This document shows positions 53,101 to 64,000 of a stretch of 64,000 bases of DNA, in pieces. Position 1 is the stretch's first letter; each line of letters opens with the position of its first letter. This stretch comes from Membranipora membranacea (lineage: Eukaryota > Bryozoa > Gymnolaemata > Cheilostomatida > Membraniporidae), in NCBI GenBank assembly GCA_914767715.1, contig OU612074.1:17100062-17164061 (forward strand), written 5' to 3'. Below the pieces are notes generated by a model, which was not told where the DNA came from, did not search any database, and saw nothing but the letters and a program-made list of their open reading frames with translations. The position numbers and the translations under genes are program-made.

Positions 53101-55235
53101 CTGCCTCCCCTAGATACAGTGGCCCGAAAACACTATAATTGGTTAATCCATGTCAGAATCAGCTCTTCTGGGATTACCTTTTGCTAATTGTATGCCTCAA
53201 ATTGATTGAGAAGCAGCTTACAATACTCTCCTGGTGATGATTCGCACTCGCCTCGGATATTTGCCTCCCCTGTACTTTCTTCTAAACCACAGCCCTGTCA
53301 TATATACGTCATGGTCTGTTCCTATACTCAAAGCTGAGTCTATTATGTTATTTACTATCACTGTCATATATATCAGGCTAAATATTATAAATGGAAAATT
53401 ATCTGTTGCGTGGCGAGTGCTTACCTGTCAAATCTCCAGGCATGTACGCCGCTCCAGGTATGTTCCGTGCCACTGCAGCTTTCACAGCTGCCTGCACTGA
53501 GTCCCCAAAGGCGTGCATCCATGCCAGGAAGGCTGGCTCCTCGTAATCCCTTCTATTACTGAGGATCATACTGCCCATAACGTTAGCTGTCGCCAACATC
53601 AAGCTGTCAGACACTCTGAATGGTTTACCGAGGTTTGGCTTGATGAAATGGTCGATGTAGCAGTGAATCTCGTGCAGAATTCCGGGTTCCAGACTTGATT
53701 TACCCATCCCTTCTTCTCGGAGAATGTTCAGAGCGAAAGAGCGAATAGTCTTCCAGTGTGGGTGTTTAGCCCAGAATAACCCTGTATAGAAAAATGAAGA
53801 CTTAGAATAACCCTAGAACTAAAATATATACACCAAGCAAAACCTCTGCTATGTAAAAGAACAATAATGTATAGCCAGCCTGGATATCCAGGTTGCTAAT
53901 TTGACCTTCATTGAAGGATATATTACATAACTGCCTAGAGAAGGGTACAAAGCTGTGATCGACTGAACAGGTCAATGACAGCTTAGATATTATGTACTTT
54001 TAGGTTTAACATCTAATGAGCCAAAAATGATGTAAGGTCAAAGTCTGTCTGTTGCCAAAATCAAGATGTATACATTTTTCAAGTCCAGACTGCAAGCATT
54101 TTGTTCAGAGGAGAGACAAGTTATGATGCCTTGTCTGGAAGGTATGCGAAACAATATGTTTATATGATACCAGCGTTGACTGATTTACTTGCAAATAATA
54201 TCACTCTATTTCTCTAATTATTGCTGAGAAAATTTTGGTAGTTATTTTGTCGTAATGTCTCTTGAGGAGGACTTTGAGGGTCGGCCGCCCAATTCATTGT
54301 GAAGTATACATCACAGAAGAAAGAGTACCTGGTGTTTTCTTAGCGATTTCTGTGTAGTTCTGAGGCATAGCATGAGTGGTCCGTGTGCTGCTATAGTCAG
54401 CTTTCTTTACAAGAATCTCCTGCATATTGTCGAATCCTGACACAACCACCCGCTTAGTGCCTCCAAACTCTACAGTAAATATCTACAAAAGACTCGACTG
54501 TTTATAATACCCGCAAAAGATACAAGGTGATGATTATTCTCATTCGAGAAGGAACTGGATTGGTCTAGCCTGGGCAGGCTAACTCTACACTTTAATTTGT
54601 TGGTGTTTTTGAGGTCCTGGGATTGAACCGAGTCTCAATACAGTTTACAAACTACTGGGTGCGGACCTGTCTACAAACAAAACTCAGAGCAAATTGACGT
54701 TATATATGGTGGCAGCGCTCTATATTTCAGTCTTCAGACTAAGACAGTCCTTGCTATTTTTTTGTGTATGCCTTGAAAAAAGTTAAAGGATTTGCAAATG
54801 CGAGTATTCTTATCCTTAGACAGTTCATTGTGATGGACCAGCTGTCGTATTCAGGATCAAGTTATAGGCTGGACTCAGCCGACTGTACAGCATCGCCTGG
54901 AGGGCTTGCTCATTACCAAATTTTCAAATATAACATAACATACATCATTGCTTTGAGTTGGAACAATTACAGTTATCATGTTTGATGGGCCTGGCACTCA
55001 CATTTCCGTAACGTTTTCTGCAATCTTCCATAAACTCAATCATACTCAGGTCTTTAGACATTAGTAGCTGAGGCACATTGCCCAGTATAGGTATAGTGGG
55101 CGGTCCAGCAGGCCATATCTGTCTCTTCTCTTTGTCCTTTAAGACCATGAAAGATACCAGGGCTACTGTCGTAACCAGCAATGTCAAGGTCACTGGCTCC
55201 GAGATTGTCTCAAGAATGCTAGCAGCTTCCGCCAT
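50114..55235 (-). CDS. Cytochrome P450-C, clan 2-like, complete (paralogue of A)
   Basis: Eight coding exons on the minus strand: 55002-55235, 54329-54482, 53425-53781, 52617-52793, 52051-52194, 51087-51226, 50663-50813, 50114-50289. Every exon has exactly the length of its P450-A partner; 510 residues plus TAA. Anchor, WPAGPP hinge, WxxxR, ExLR, NPDRYL and heme loop (FGIGRRSC457LG) are present. The I-helix is canonical, AGTETTS, unlike A. Differences from A are scattered substitutions (for example IAPNALPH for IVPYALPH after ExLR, in a substrate-recognition stretch), which points to retained function with possible change of substrate. An acceptor just before the ATG and a donor at about 55628 suggest the same noncoding first exon as A. 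Confidence 0.93.
53071..53299. mobile_element. CAGGCCCGTA-family MITE in P450-C intron 3
   Basis: GGCCGTAGTCCTAGGTGAGG left, GCCTCCCCTGTAC..CCACAGCCCTG right. Orthologous by position to the element in P450-A intron 3, so inserted before the block duplication. Confidence 0.6.
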
Positions 55236-55629
55236 GTCTCCTGGAAAATATGAAAACTTTTTCGTTTATAGTCTGATTCAGGAAAATAGTCTACAGAGAC
55301 CTCAGTTAAGTACATTGCACAATTGACAACCGGTCGCATCACTTGATTCCCTCGCTTCTTTAGTCTTACCATTTAGGCTAAGCTTTCACTACGAACTTGA
55401 CAAAATAGTTCCACCATGTGCTGAATGATAGGGAACTGAGTTGTGACCAAGCAAAAACCAGTTATTTTGGAACAGTATTGGCAGCTTTAACTGCAAGGGA
55501 CCCACACTAGAAATCAGACAACAAAGCCAAATGATATAGGGTGATCTATTGATGATGCACGAAAAATATATAAGTGTGACAGCCTTCAACTGAGTAGCGG
55601 TAAATGTTCAACACAGAGTGTAGCTTACC

Positions 55630-56322
55630 TTCACTAATGCTGCAAGGCGAAAGTACAACTTTAACTGTTCAGTCTCAAATAACGATCCTATAGTTGCCTA
55701 ACAGTTTTCTGTAACTGCACAAAAATAATATATTTAATGAGGTCAGAATATGTCCCACTCACTGCAAAACAACACTCAAGCTAATAGTTGTAAAGCAGAA
55801 TGGCTATAGTTATATTATAATGATATACCCACTAAGAGTTCCGCTTTACAATTATAACCCTGAGGTCAATAGTCGCTTAGGCTTGCAGTTACTTAGTTAT
55901 GATGGTTATATATTAGCATAGGGTAATAAATTATATTGTGATTATTGCGTCATTTCAGATCAAAATCAATACCTTCCATTCAGCCTTTTGTGTTTACATG
56001 AGCTATTTATAATTTGAGCAATGTGTCTATGAGTGCACACGCACACTTGTACTCATGCTTAGGACACATTGTAGCCTGTGATCCTGTGAAAGCTTCTTGT
56101 CTAGGTGGGGGGAGGGTATGTAGTTTTCTGAAATTTGAGCTGGGTGAATCTTGTGCAGTACACAATGTCCTAATAGTCAGTACATTTGTTAAGAGATCTA
56201 AAACAGTAAGAACAGTTATAAAATATTATCCTTCTATATTGAACTGTTGACCCTTCTCCATAAATTTCAAGTCATGCACCAACATTCTGTCTTTGTATAT
56301 TTGTATTTTACTCTCAGTTGTG
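55630..56322. other. P450-C upstream flank
   Basis: Matches the P450-A upstream region to about 55830, then sequence matching the inverse of the right arm of 34678-35095 to about 55945. Beyond that it is unmatched. No gene. Confidence 0.45.
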
Positions 56323-56333
56323 AAGTAGCTTTA

Positions 56334-57759
56334 GATACAAACCTGGATGGACCGTTGGAACCTACTCATCAACTACCAGAAAACAGAAATTGTGGTATTC
56401 AATGGAGATATCTCACCCCCAATTATAAATGCTACCACCATACAAATCTCTACCTCCTCAAAGGTTCTTGGTATAACTATTGATAACCAACTAACCTTTG
56501 AAAAACAATACAGCATAAGTACTAAATGTCTGACTCAACGTATGAATATGCTGAAACCGTTCATCTACGCTGGGCTCAACCCAGAAACCTCAAAGAAAAT
56601 ACTCACACAAGTGACCATGCCAAAAGCACTGTATGGTGCCTCTCTATGGGACTGCACGACAATGATCTCCCTCCATACTCATGTAAAACTTCTCCTTGGA
56701 GCTCATTACAACCCCTCTAGCGAATCACTTCACCTGATGGCGAATATCCTTCCTATAAATCTAGTTTACACAAAGGAAAGATTGCAGCTAACCAGAGGAC
56801 TTGTCAAAACAGATAACTTATCCATGCTCACAGACACACCTCGTAGCTCGCTCACCTTGAAGTTCCTGTCGGACATAAAGAAGATAGTCCATCGGACAAC
56901 AAAAACAAATGATCTACAACAACCGGATCTCACAAAGTGCAAGATCAACAAATGCATAACTACAGAATGGACACGCCAATGGAGCGCACAACTCAAGAAT
57001 GGGATATGCCTATATGGCCTAATCCCATCTATGGAGCCGGAACATTTATTCCACAACCCACTGCCTATGAACAACAAAAGAAACGAGGTTGGAGCATTAT
57101 GTGACCTACTCAACGGACACAGCAGGCTCCTTCCATTTCAGTACATGATAAAACTAACATATACCCCAGTATGAACCTGTTTAGCAGGTGAAGAAACAGC
57201 GTACCACTACCTATACATGTGTGCGGACTATGAGGCCGCCAGAGCCCATACTAACCCCTCCATGGACAACTGGGAATCAGTCATTTTGTTCCTAAATCTC
57301 ACTAGGAGAGTGATGTTCTGATTTCCCAGTCCAGATGACAGCCAAGGCCAGGCTATAACAAGGTTATACCTCCACTGGGGAGTAACTGGCAAAGCTATAG
57401 CATATAGTTACAAACTAGTGCTTGAGGTTTGGTATTGCGGCGACTAGGGCCGTCTGATGTATGAGGAATGGATACCAGCGCCACAGACACCGATCTCAGA
57501 TAGTACGGAGGACAATCACAGACATCACAATCCCAAATAATTGCCACTCAAATACTCATGATGTTTTATTTTCAAGCCTCAAACTGTATTTCAGTATTAT
57601 GTCATTTATAATACCTGTAAACTGTACAAAAACCAATTTTCCTGTATTTTCCTGTATTTTTATACATTCTCAAATATCATCCTTTCATCTTTGCCTGCAA
57701 ATAGAGGCATTTCATTTTTTTTCGTGTATTATTTTATCAATAAAGAGTTCATCATCATC
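56334..57759 (+). mobile_element. 5'-truncated LINE with 11-bp target duplication and (ATC)n tail
   Basis: AAGTAGCTTTA stands on both sides (56323-56333 and 57760-57770). The right end is AATAAAGAGTTCATCATCATC, a microsatellite-type tail. The insert holds only the C-terminal part of a LINE pol. Confidence 0.8.
56344..57541 (+). pseudogene. LINE pol C-terminal fragment
   Basis: Open from 56347 to 57174 with NYQKTEIVVFN and KVLGITIDNQLTFE (end of the RT domain) and LNGHSRLL near the end. A TGA at 57172-57174 replaces what looks like a zinc-knuckle cysteine; the frame goes on with LAGEETAYHYLYMCADY. Further stops follow (near 57321). The RT catalytic core is missing through 5' truncation. CR1/L2/Jockey-like by general appearance; clade not assigned. 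Confidence 0.75.
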
Positions 57760-58469
57760 AAGTAGCTTTACAAACATGAGCCATCAAAGCTGTATTCTTA
57801 TTGAGGGTACATTTGTGACATACATAGCAAGGGGAGAAGCTTTTTTTTGAGATGGCTAGATCTATAAAAGGCCCATCCATCCTCAAACCTTCACAGTGTG
57901 AAACGTGAGATATTAATGGATAGGATCAAGTGTAACTTTGAAGGTAGTAACCTAAATAGCCGCAGAGTAATGAATGAAACACCTATTCAGGAATCGCAGT
58001 GAACATTTTCTCGCAGTAATGCTATTTTTAGACCAAAGCTATGTTAGACCCTCTTTTTTATCAAAATTGCACTTACCGAAGAAGAGTAAAACATGGGACA
58101 AAAGTTCGCCATTACGTTCATATTTGATATAGCTCAATTCAAGGCTAGCAAACACCTCAACTTTATACCCTAAGCCTATAAACTCAGCTAGCAAAGATTA
58201 AGAGAGCTAGCTAAAGTTTTCAGCACTTTTCAGAAAATCTTTCATGGCACCACCAGCAGCATGTAACAGGTTAGGGTGGTCAAGTGTTGAGGAATTGTGA
58301 TTGTCTTCTCTTTGGAGAAGAGGAGATAATCACCTTAAACTCTCAAGCTATTTATGTTTTAGCGTCAACTTTTTATTGTTTTCCAAAATATTTTTATAAA
58401 TTTACTTTTTTATTCAACCATGGCAACCATTGCAAATTTATAAATATTATGCAGATTTGATATCATACA

Positions 58470-59070
58470 AGATTGATGTTGTTTGTTTATTTTACTTTCA
58501 GTTTATCTATTGTCACCTTATATATGAGATCAATATCATTGGCAACTTGTCCTGCAATAATGCCCTCAATAGATTATTTTTGTTGCAAAAAACGGGCTAT
58601 ACGCATTATCGCCAATGTGCATTACATTCCATATTATCTCATTCCATCCGAATCCGTTACACAATTATTACAACTTCTACCTCTTCCTAAGCTTGTTTGT
58701 TATTTCACATCACTTTTTGCTCATAAGATGAGCAATTTGTTGACACCTCCATTTATATATAGAGGATTTAAAAACACTACCAAGTTCAAATTTCGTGATA
58801 AACATTTACTTTTATATCACACTGACAATCTAAGATACAAAGTTTCTGTTGCATGCAATTCTTCACCGTTACATTAGAGATCTAAATCTAAATTCCGCTC
58901 ATTTAAAACATCACTTTTCAACCATATATTATCAACTTGACCAACATCATTGATGATATTATTTCCTTTCTGTTTCTTTCTTTGTTTCACTTTTTTTTTC
59001 TGACACTGAGTGCAAAGCATTTTGAATGAGATGACTTTGGTTGCCAATAAAAGTATATTTTCATCACGGA
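58470..59070 (+). pseudogene. Second LINE pol 3' fragment, decayed
   Basis: ALNRLFLLQK in one frame and KRAIRIIANVHY in the next correspond to the LQK-AIRII motif at the end of CR1/L2-like RTs; LPLPKL and a short C-terminal tail follow to about 58877. A frameshift near 58590 separates them. No target duplication found. 57771-58470 otherwise holds nothing recognised. Confidence 0.6.
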
Positions 59071-59966
59071 TCTAACCATCATAGACCAAAATCGCTGTAT
59101 CTCAATGACTTCGAATTTAGCTGAGCGCGGATTTGTGTGCACCATAGAAACATCTCCCAGTGCATATTCAGCTCAATGACTGCCAGCAGTAAGATACATG
59201 CACTTGTAATTAGGAGTCTGTAGTTAAACCACCTGATGCATCTTTGAAGTTTCAGCATGATTTCTTATCATGGAAATAGAAGCAATTTTCTAGGACGAGC
59301 TGAGAGGTGAAAATTTCGTTGGACCTAACTCAAGTTAAAATTCCGATGGAAACCTCCTCATAATTCACCTCATTCGAATTGAGAGGGATTCAGTACATTG
59401 TACAAGTAACATTTGAATGTTTTGGGGTGAATTAGAATTCTAATTACCTGAGTCATTTCACATTCTCACAAAGTCTCACACTATCTCACTATCCTCACGT
59501 CATAGTAAACTATAATTATTATGATACTAAACCTGGCCCTGGTTTGCAATGAGAATTTGAGGCAAAAGTATCAAATAAATTGCGTTGCATTGTACTGCAT
59601 GGAACCATGGATAGAAAAACAGTTGTTGAACATGACCATAGGCTGTTGCACTAGAGAACATAAAACAAAGACTTGCTGGTTAAACAGAGAGTATTAACAG
59701 TTGACTTAAATATAGAATTTACCTATAACATAAAAATTCATGATTTTGTTTTAAAAAAAAAAACGCTTCATCGGTCCCAAACTTGCCTAACAACAAAATA
59801 AAAATGTAAATAAAGGACAATAAATCAGTATAAAAAAATAGAAACAGCTGTTTTGCATAGATTCGTGCTTTTTTGTCTGAACTTCTCATTATTCAATGTG
59901 TTGGCTCTGATTGGCTGATTTCCGACCCGACAGCCAATCAGATCAGAGCTAACACATTGACTAGAA
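59071..59966. other. Spacer before P450-D
   Basis: No gene. Homology to the P450-B 3' flank begins at about 59695. A short inverted repeat AATGTGTTGGCTCTGATTGG / CAATCAGATCAGAGCTAACA (59896-59958) lies directly beside the P450-D stop codon. It is also present in P450-B (38718-38780). Confidence 0.5.
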
Positions 59967-61673
59967 CTACCTTCTCTCAAATATGATATCAAAAGCCATC
60001 GGAGCATTAACTAATGAACAGTATCCATCCAGGCTCAGCTTCTGCCCATGTGGAGACGACACCTTAAACTTCTGCATGAATGTCGTGAAGAACAGCATGA
60101 GCTCCATTTTAGCCAGACCCTTACCTAGGCAAGATCTTCTTCCTGCAGCATCAATGATAAATCACATTATACATTGACTGCATTTGTATTTTTAGGCACT
60201 AAGTTTATCAGGGTAGGTTAGATCCATTTGCCAGAATGACTTGTGTGAGGGGAGCAACTTCGAATTCAGGCAAATAGATCAAAATTGATCTATTTGTACT
60301 CGGCAGCGATGTTGCCTTAGAGGCCTAAAAATGCACTTAGAATTACAATAAAATTTCCCTACTGACGCTGTGCAAGCCCTTCAACTAGCACATCATATGA
60401 AAGTTTTCTAATCTCATCATCAGGGAATGCAGCTAAACTTGCAAATTTTCAAGTAGTTATATCAGGCTGATGACGTAAGCCCAACACTAGAAATCCCGCA
60501 GGAGAGCTAAGGGATTTTGGTTATATATGTTGGGGACCCGTTCTCAAATCAGTCAAATAACTTTTTGAAGTTTTTTATGTTATCTTTACGCCTGACGGTA
60601 TAGAAAAACTCAACAAGATCAATGCGAAGCTTTGTTAGCATTGTAGTGTAGCTTATAATTCACAGATGAACCAGTTCATTACAAACTTACCAAGTCCAAA
60701 TGGCATAAATCTCTCTTTTTTCAGTTTGACATCACCCTCTAAAAACCTGTCAGGGTTGAACTCTCTCGGATTCTCATACACTTCCTCATCCCATAGAACA
60801 GAGGCCATATTTAGCGTCACCTCAGCTCCTGCTGGTATAATCTACCAAATGAGAGAAAGAGATTTACGCATACTGTAATACCTCACTTATAAGGCACCAG
60901 CCTTATAAGTGGAGCGCCTCCCTTGGAAAAAATTAAAATGTTCCAGTTATAAGGCACCCCACAGCTATAAGTCATCCTTTTGGAAAAACACTGTCCTCAA
61001 CAATGGGATTAGAACTCACAACGCATGTACTCAAGGCAGACGCTGCTACCATTGAGCTATTCAGCTTCGCCTGTACTAAACGGTTTTGGTCCATTCTTAT
61101 ATAAGGCACGCACCCTATATGTGAGGTATTACGTTACAATATGAAAATGAGCAACCAAGATCATTATGAACAAGCACCCGAAGAGATCGATTAAATCCAG
61201 TAGTGTGCAGCCATAAAGATTATGCAGCAACAAAGATCACATCACTTTAATACACTGTTATTGAATTTATTATCTCGGGTGATTCCAATATTTCCACCAA
61301 TCAAATCTGACATTTAGTTCCTCATTGGTAATGATGATACTCGGAAATGAATCATCAATATTACTAAGAAATTTATTAATAGCAAACAAGTGATAGTATT
61401 GCAGTTTTCTCACCACGCCTTCAATTTCTATATCTTTCTGCATAGTATGAGGCAGAGCGGTAGGAGCGATGTTACCTAGTCTCAGTATCTCCATTATTAC
61501 TACACTTGTGTACGGCAATATCAACCTGTCTTTATACTCTACATCTCGCTCTCCTAGAAAAGCGAAGCGATAAGGGTATTTAGTAATTAGCAATCGCGTG
61601 ATTGTTGTGTGCGATTTCATGACTATGCATCTATCTATCTATCTATAACGCTTTACCATTTCTTAGAGATACT

Positions 61674-61762
<89 letters not shown>

Positions 61763-63638
61763 TGAGCTCCAGCAACAGTTTATAAAACTCCAGACACTGC
61801 AGTCTCTTCCTTTGGTCCCAATCACAGACCTTGTGACCTTAACGCCCATCAAAAGACTTTAGGGTACCACCGGTAGCTACCCGCTGGCTGTCTATCTGAA
61901 TCAGTTCCTCAGGTAGGTAGTGTCAGAGTCCTTCTCTTTATGTGCAATACTGTCTTTATGCAAGGATCTCACGATTTTTGGCAGTTGACAAGCAGAGCTT
62001 GTTCCTCGGTCGCCAACTATGCATGAGTAGATCAGACATTGACCAGGTTGCTGGGAGTGGCACTCCATTATTGACCACCTCCGAATCAGGTCATTTGGAT
62101 ATGGTTGATAATTGAATATTGTTGTGAAAATTGTGGGCACTAATGTCGAGCATATGCCATTATGATGTAGTAGAATTATCTTCTCTTATTCTATGTGGTC
62201 ACAATTCCAAAACATGTATTGAATATTTGGTCTTGTTGATTTCCATATTTATTGTTTGCTGCATAAGACTTTTCCTGTCTGATGTATTGCCTTATTACAA
62301 AATTTGAGTTATGAGTTTGCATTTGAGAGGAAGTGAGCTCTGTAAATCTAAGTGATCAGACTAGTCTAGGGCTCAGGCTAATATTTGACAAGATCAATTT
62401 TGTATCAAGCTGTGTTCTTTCTCCCCCTTCCGTATGAGAGGGTGGGGAGGGGATAATGGAGAGGGATGTGTTCTGATTGGTTGAAGCCACTGACTCAAGG
62501 TCATACAAACTTTAGTAGCTCACAAACTCACATCACATTTCTACTGCATTATATCTGTGTATAATCTAAAGGGAATCATGAAATACAAAGAAATTTATCG
62601 AAAAGATAATTAAATAAATTTCAACAAATTGTAAAATATTAAAAAAATTACCAATTGTGTTATCGATTTCTTGCTGCAACCTCTGCTGGACTTCCGGCTT
62701 ATAACACATGAAGAGTAATGCCCATTGTAACGCTGTAGATGTTGTTTCTGCTCCAGTAGCATATAGATGCATGGTAGTGGCCCCTGCGTTACCATCTATT
62801 AAATATTGTTGGACAAATGTTCATTTCTTGACAACAGTAGTTATATTGCTAGCCTGCAACATTCCATAATATATAATAATAATTATATACACTTAATTGT
62901 TATTCAGGGCCTCTTCAGGGGCCAATGAGAATATGCTTACAGTAAGATCAAATCAACTATTTAAAATATGAGTTGGCAAGCTAGGGTAATGTATGATGAG
63001 CTCATCTCCATTAGCAGGATGGGTAGTGATCGGGATTTGAACCTGATGCTCTCATATGCGAAGTTTGAATCCTATCCACTACACCACCCTGCCTCCCAAT
63101 AGTAGGCGTGACAATTGACAGCAAATAATTGCGTGATAAATTTAGGACAAAGCTGTATAGGATGAATTCCTGGCTACATCCTGCAGCCATGAAACCTTGT
63201 GACATTGCATAATGTTAGAAAACATTCCTTGAATCCAGCAGACTGTTGTTACAGTAATGCTATGTTGGGTCTATAAATTATGGCTTGTGTCTATATATTA
63301 ATCAATTTGTTGTGTAGAAGTAAAAGAGCTCAGAGAACACCATCAATAAGGGGCAAAGTTATAATAAAGTTCTCTGCAGGCTAGGTTCTAGTTTATCCCT
63401 CCATTAATTTCATTGATGATTTTGACAATGAACTCAACATAACAATAATCAATATAAATACATCTACCTGTGAAGACATGACCGCAGTTGCCTTTATTCT
63501 CCTCCTTGATTCCATGAATTAGAAATCTATCGATGAAATCACGAGGGTGTTTCATGTCTATTGTCGCTCGATGCTCGTTCACCGAGCCCATAATCTGAGG
63601 TGTAACAAGTTCTGATGCTCTCAAGTCTGATTTGACTC
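59967..63638 (-). CDS. Cytochrome P450-D, clan 2-like, 3' five exons (gene continues beyond the window)
   Basis: Visible exons on the minus strand: exon 4 63468-63638, exon 5 62652-62795, exon 6 61414-61553, exon 7 60691-60841, exon 8 59967-60142 (stop TAG). Phases match A and C. Exon 4 is two codons shorter than in A. Motifs: I-helix TGAETTS, K-helix EILR, NPDRFLEGD, heme loop FGLGRRSCLGKG. No break in the visible part, so probably functional; exons 1-3 with anchor and start lie to the right of 64000. It is the intact sister of pseudogene P450-B. Protein divergence from A/C is much greater than A from C. Introns carry a composite MITE, a GTGC microsatellite and a tRNA-like SINE head. Confidence 0.88.
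60875..61132. mobile_element. MITE with internal tRNA-like cassette (P450-D copy)
   Basis: Same ends and same intron position as 39679-39934; B-box-like block 61015-61027 and A-box-like block 61045-61059 on the minus strand. Its presence in both B and D shows insertion before the block duplication. Confidence 0.65.
61675..61765. repeat. Tetranucleotide microsatellite (GTGC)n in P450-D intron 5
   Basis: About 22 uninterrupted copies of GTGC/GCGT, preceded by a short (ATCT)n run near 61629-61646. High purity suggests a hypervariable locus. Confidence 0.95.
63020..63096 (-). ncRNA. tRNA-like SINE head in P450-D intron 4
   Basis: On the minus strand an A-box-like TGGTGTAGTGGATA (63073-63086) and a B-box-like GGTTCAAATCCC (63032-63043) are spaced as in a tRNA. 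The arms fold poorly and it is intronic, so I take it as a tRNA-derived SINE head rather than a tRNA gene. Confidence 0.5.
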
Positions 63639-63714
63639 CTGTCGTAAAAAAAAAATTGAGAAAAGTCAAGCAGTCTATTGAAAAGTTCTCTGATCTCATG
63701 TGTAGACTAAGATC

Positions 63715-63815
63715 TAGTTTGGCTGGATTTGGAACTGCTCCCCGCCATGGACAAGCCGCTTATCAGAAGTGGGGGCAGATTCGAATGCAGGCAAACTGAA
63801 TGAAACTTGATTTAG
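63715..63815. mobile_element. Hairpin MITE, GGAGCAACTCC family (diverged)
   Basis: TTGGAACTGCTCCCC and GGGGGCAGATTCGAATGCAG, followed by GCAAAC, are inverted relatives of the 2434-2558 hairpin. Lies in P450-D intron 3; the remaining bases to 64000 show no exon. Confidence 0.5.
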
Positions 63816-64000
63816 ACAAGAGTAGCCTAGTCCATTGAATAATTGTCTCAGAAATCACGCTAGTCGTCAATGCAATTTCTTGTCTCAGTTAGATAGGTTT
63901 TGTCCTACATTCCTGGTGAAGAAGATCTTATCTGTGGATATTCAAGTGGTAGTCACTGGTCAGGTGCAGGGCAGGTGTGAGTTTAAGGATGCAGCTTTAA

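Noticed and set aside
61643-61862. Open frames of repeated Arg-Ala-Cys-Val or Thr-His-Ala-Arg
   Set aside because: Translations of the GTGC microsatellite, inside a P450-D intron.

Overview
The window is animal nuclear DNA. Genes are split into short exons with GT-AG introns of roughly 0.2-2.5 kb, the proteins are metazoan families, and introns and spacers are packed with AT-rich DNA transposons, hairpin MITEs, tRNA-like SINE pieces and several broken LINEs. The mix suggests an invertebrate, plausibly marine. The sequence alone does not let me name the phylum or species.

Layout. 1-8.3 kb (+): the last 10 coding exons of a retinol saturase-like FAD oxidoreductase; its N-terminal part lies left of the window. 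8.3-15.8 kb: no gene, but a 416-bp hAT-type element carrying a tRNA-like segment, a 3.5-kb element made of two ~97%-identical arms of 1.2-1.4 kb facing each other, a tandem duplication, a possible solo LTR, a 9-bp satellite and an 86-bp hairpin. 15.8-21.4 kb (+): a complete six-coding-exon monocarboxylate transporter-like (SLC16/MFS) gene; its last intron holds a 1.8-kb foldback hAT-like element with a perfect 8-bp target duplication. 23.6-26.8 kb (+): a complete seven-coding-exon cathepsin L-like protease.

28.2-64 kb (-): a cytochrome P450 clan-2-like cluster of four tandem copies. P450-A (28.7-34.0 kb) and P450-C (50.1-55.2 kb) are intact, eight coding exons, 510 codons each, and similar even in introns. 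P450-B (38.8-44.0 kb) and P450-D (60.0 kb to beyond the right edge) form a second closely related pair. The A+B block repeats as C+D with an offset of about 21.2-21.4 kb, so one block duplication made the present cluster. P450-B is a pseudogene: single-base deletions in exons 1 and 3, exons 4-5 lost, and a LINE lodged in exon 6. P450-D looks intact as far as it is visible. P450-A carries an unusual proline in the I-helix oxygen-activation motif.

Between the P450s lie a restriction-endonuclease-type LINE (46.5-49.5 kb) whose 5' half is inverted, flanked by a perfect 15-bp target duplication, and a truncated LINE (56.3-57.8 kb) with an 11-bp duplication. The genes do not form an obvious shared pathway. 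Retinoid reduction, monocarboxylate transport, lysosomal proteolysis and P450 oxidation are neighbours, and only the P450s form a functional array. All exon joins were worked out by hand from frame continuity and splice consensus; identities between copies are by eye.
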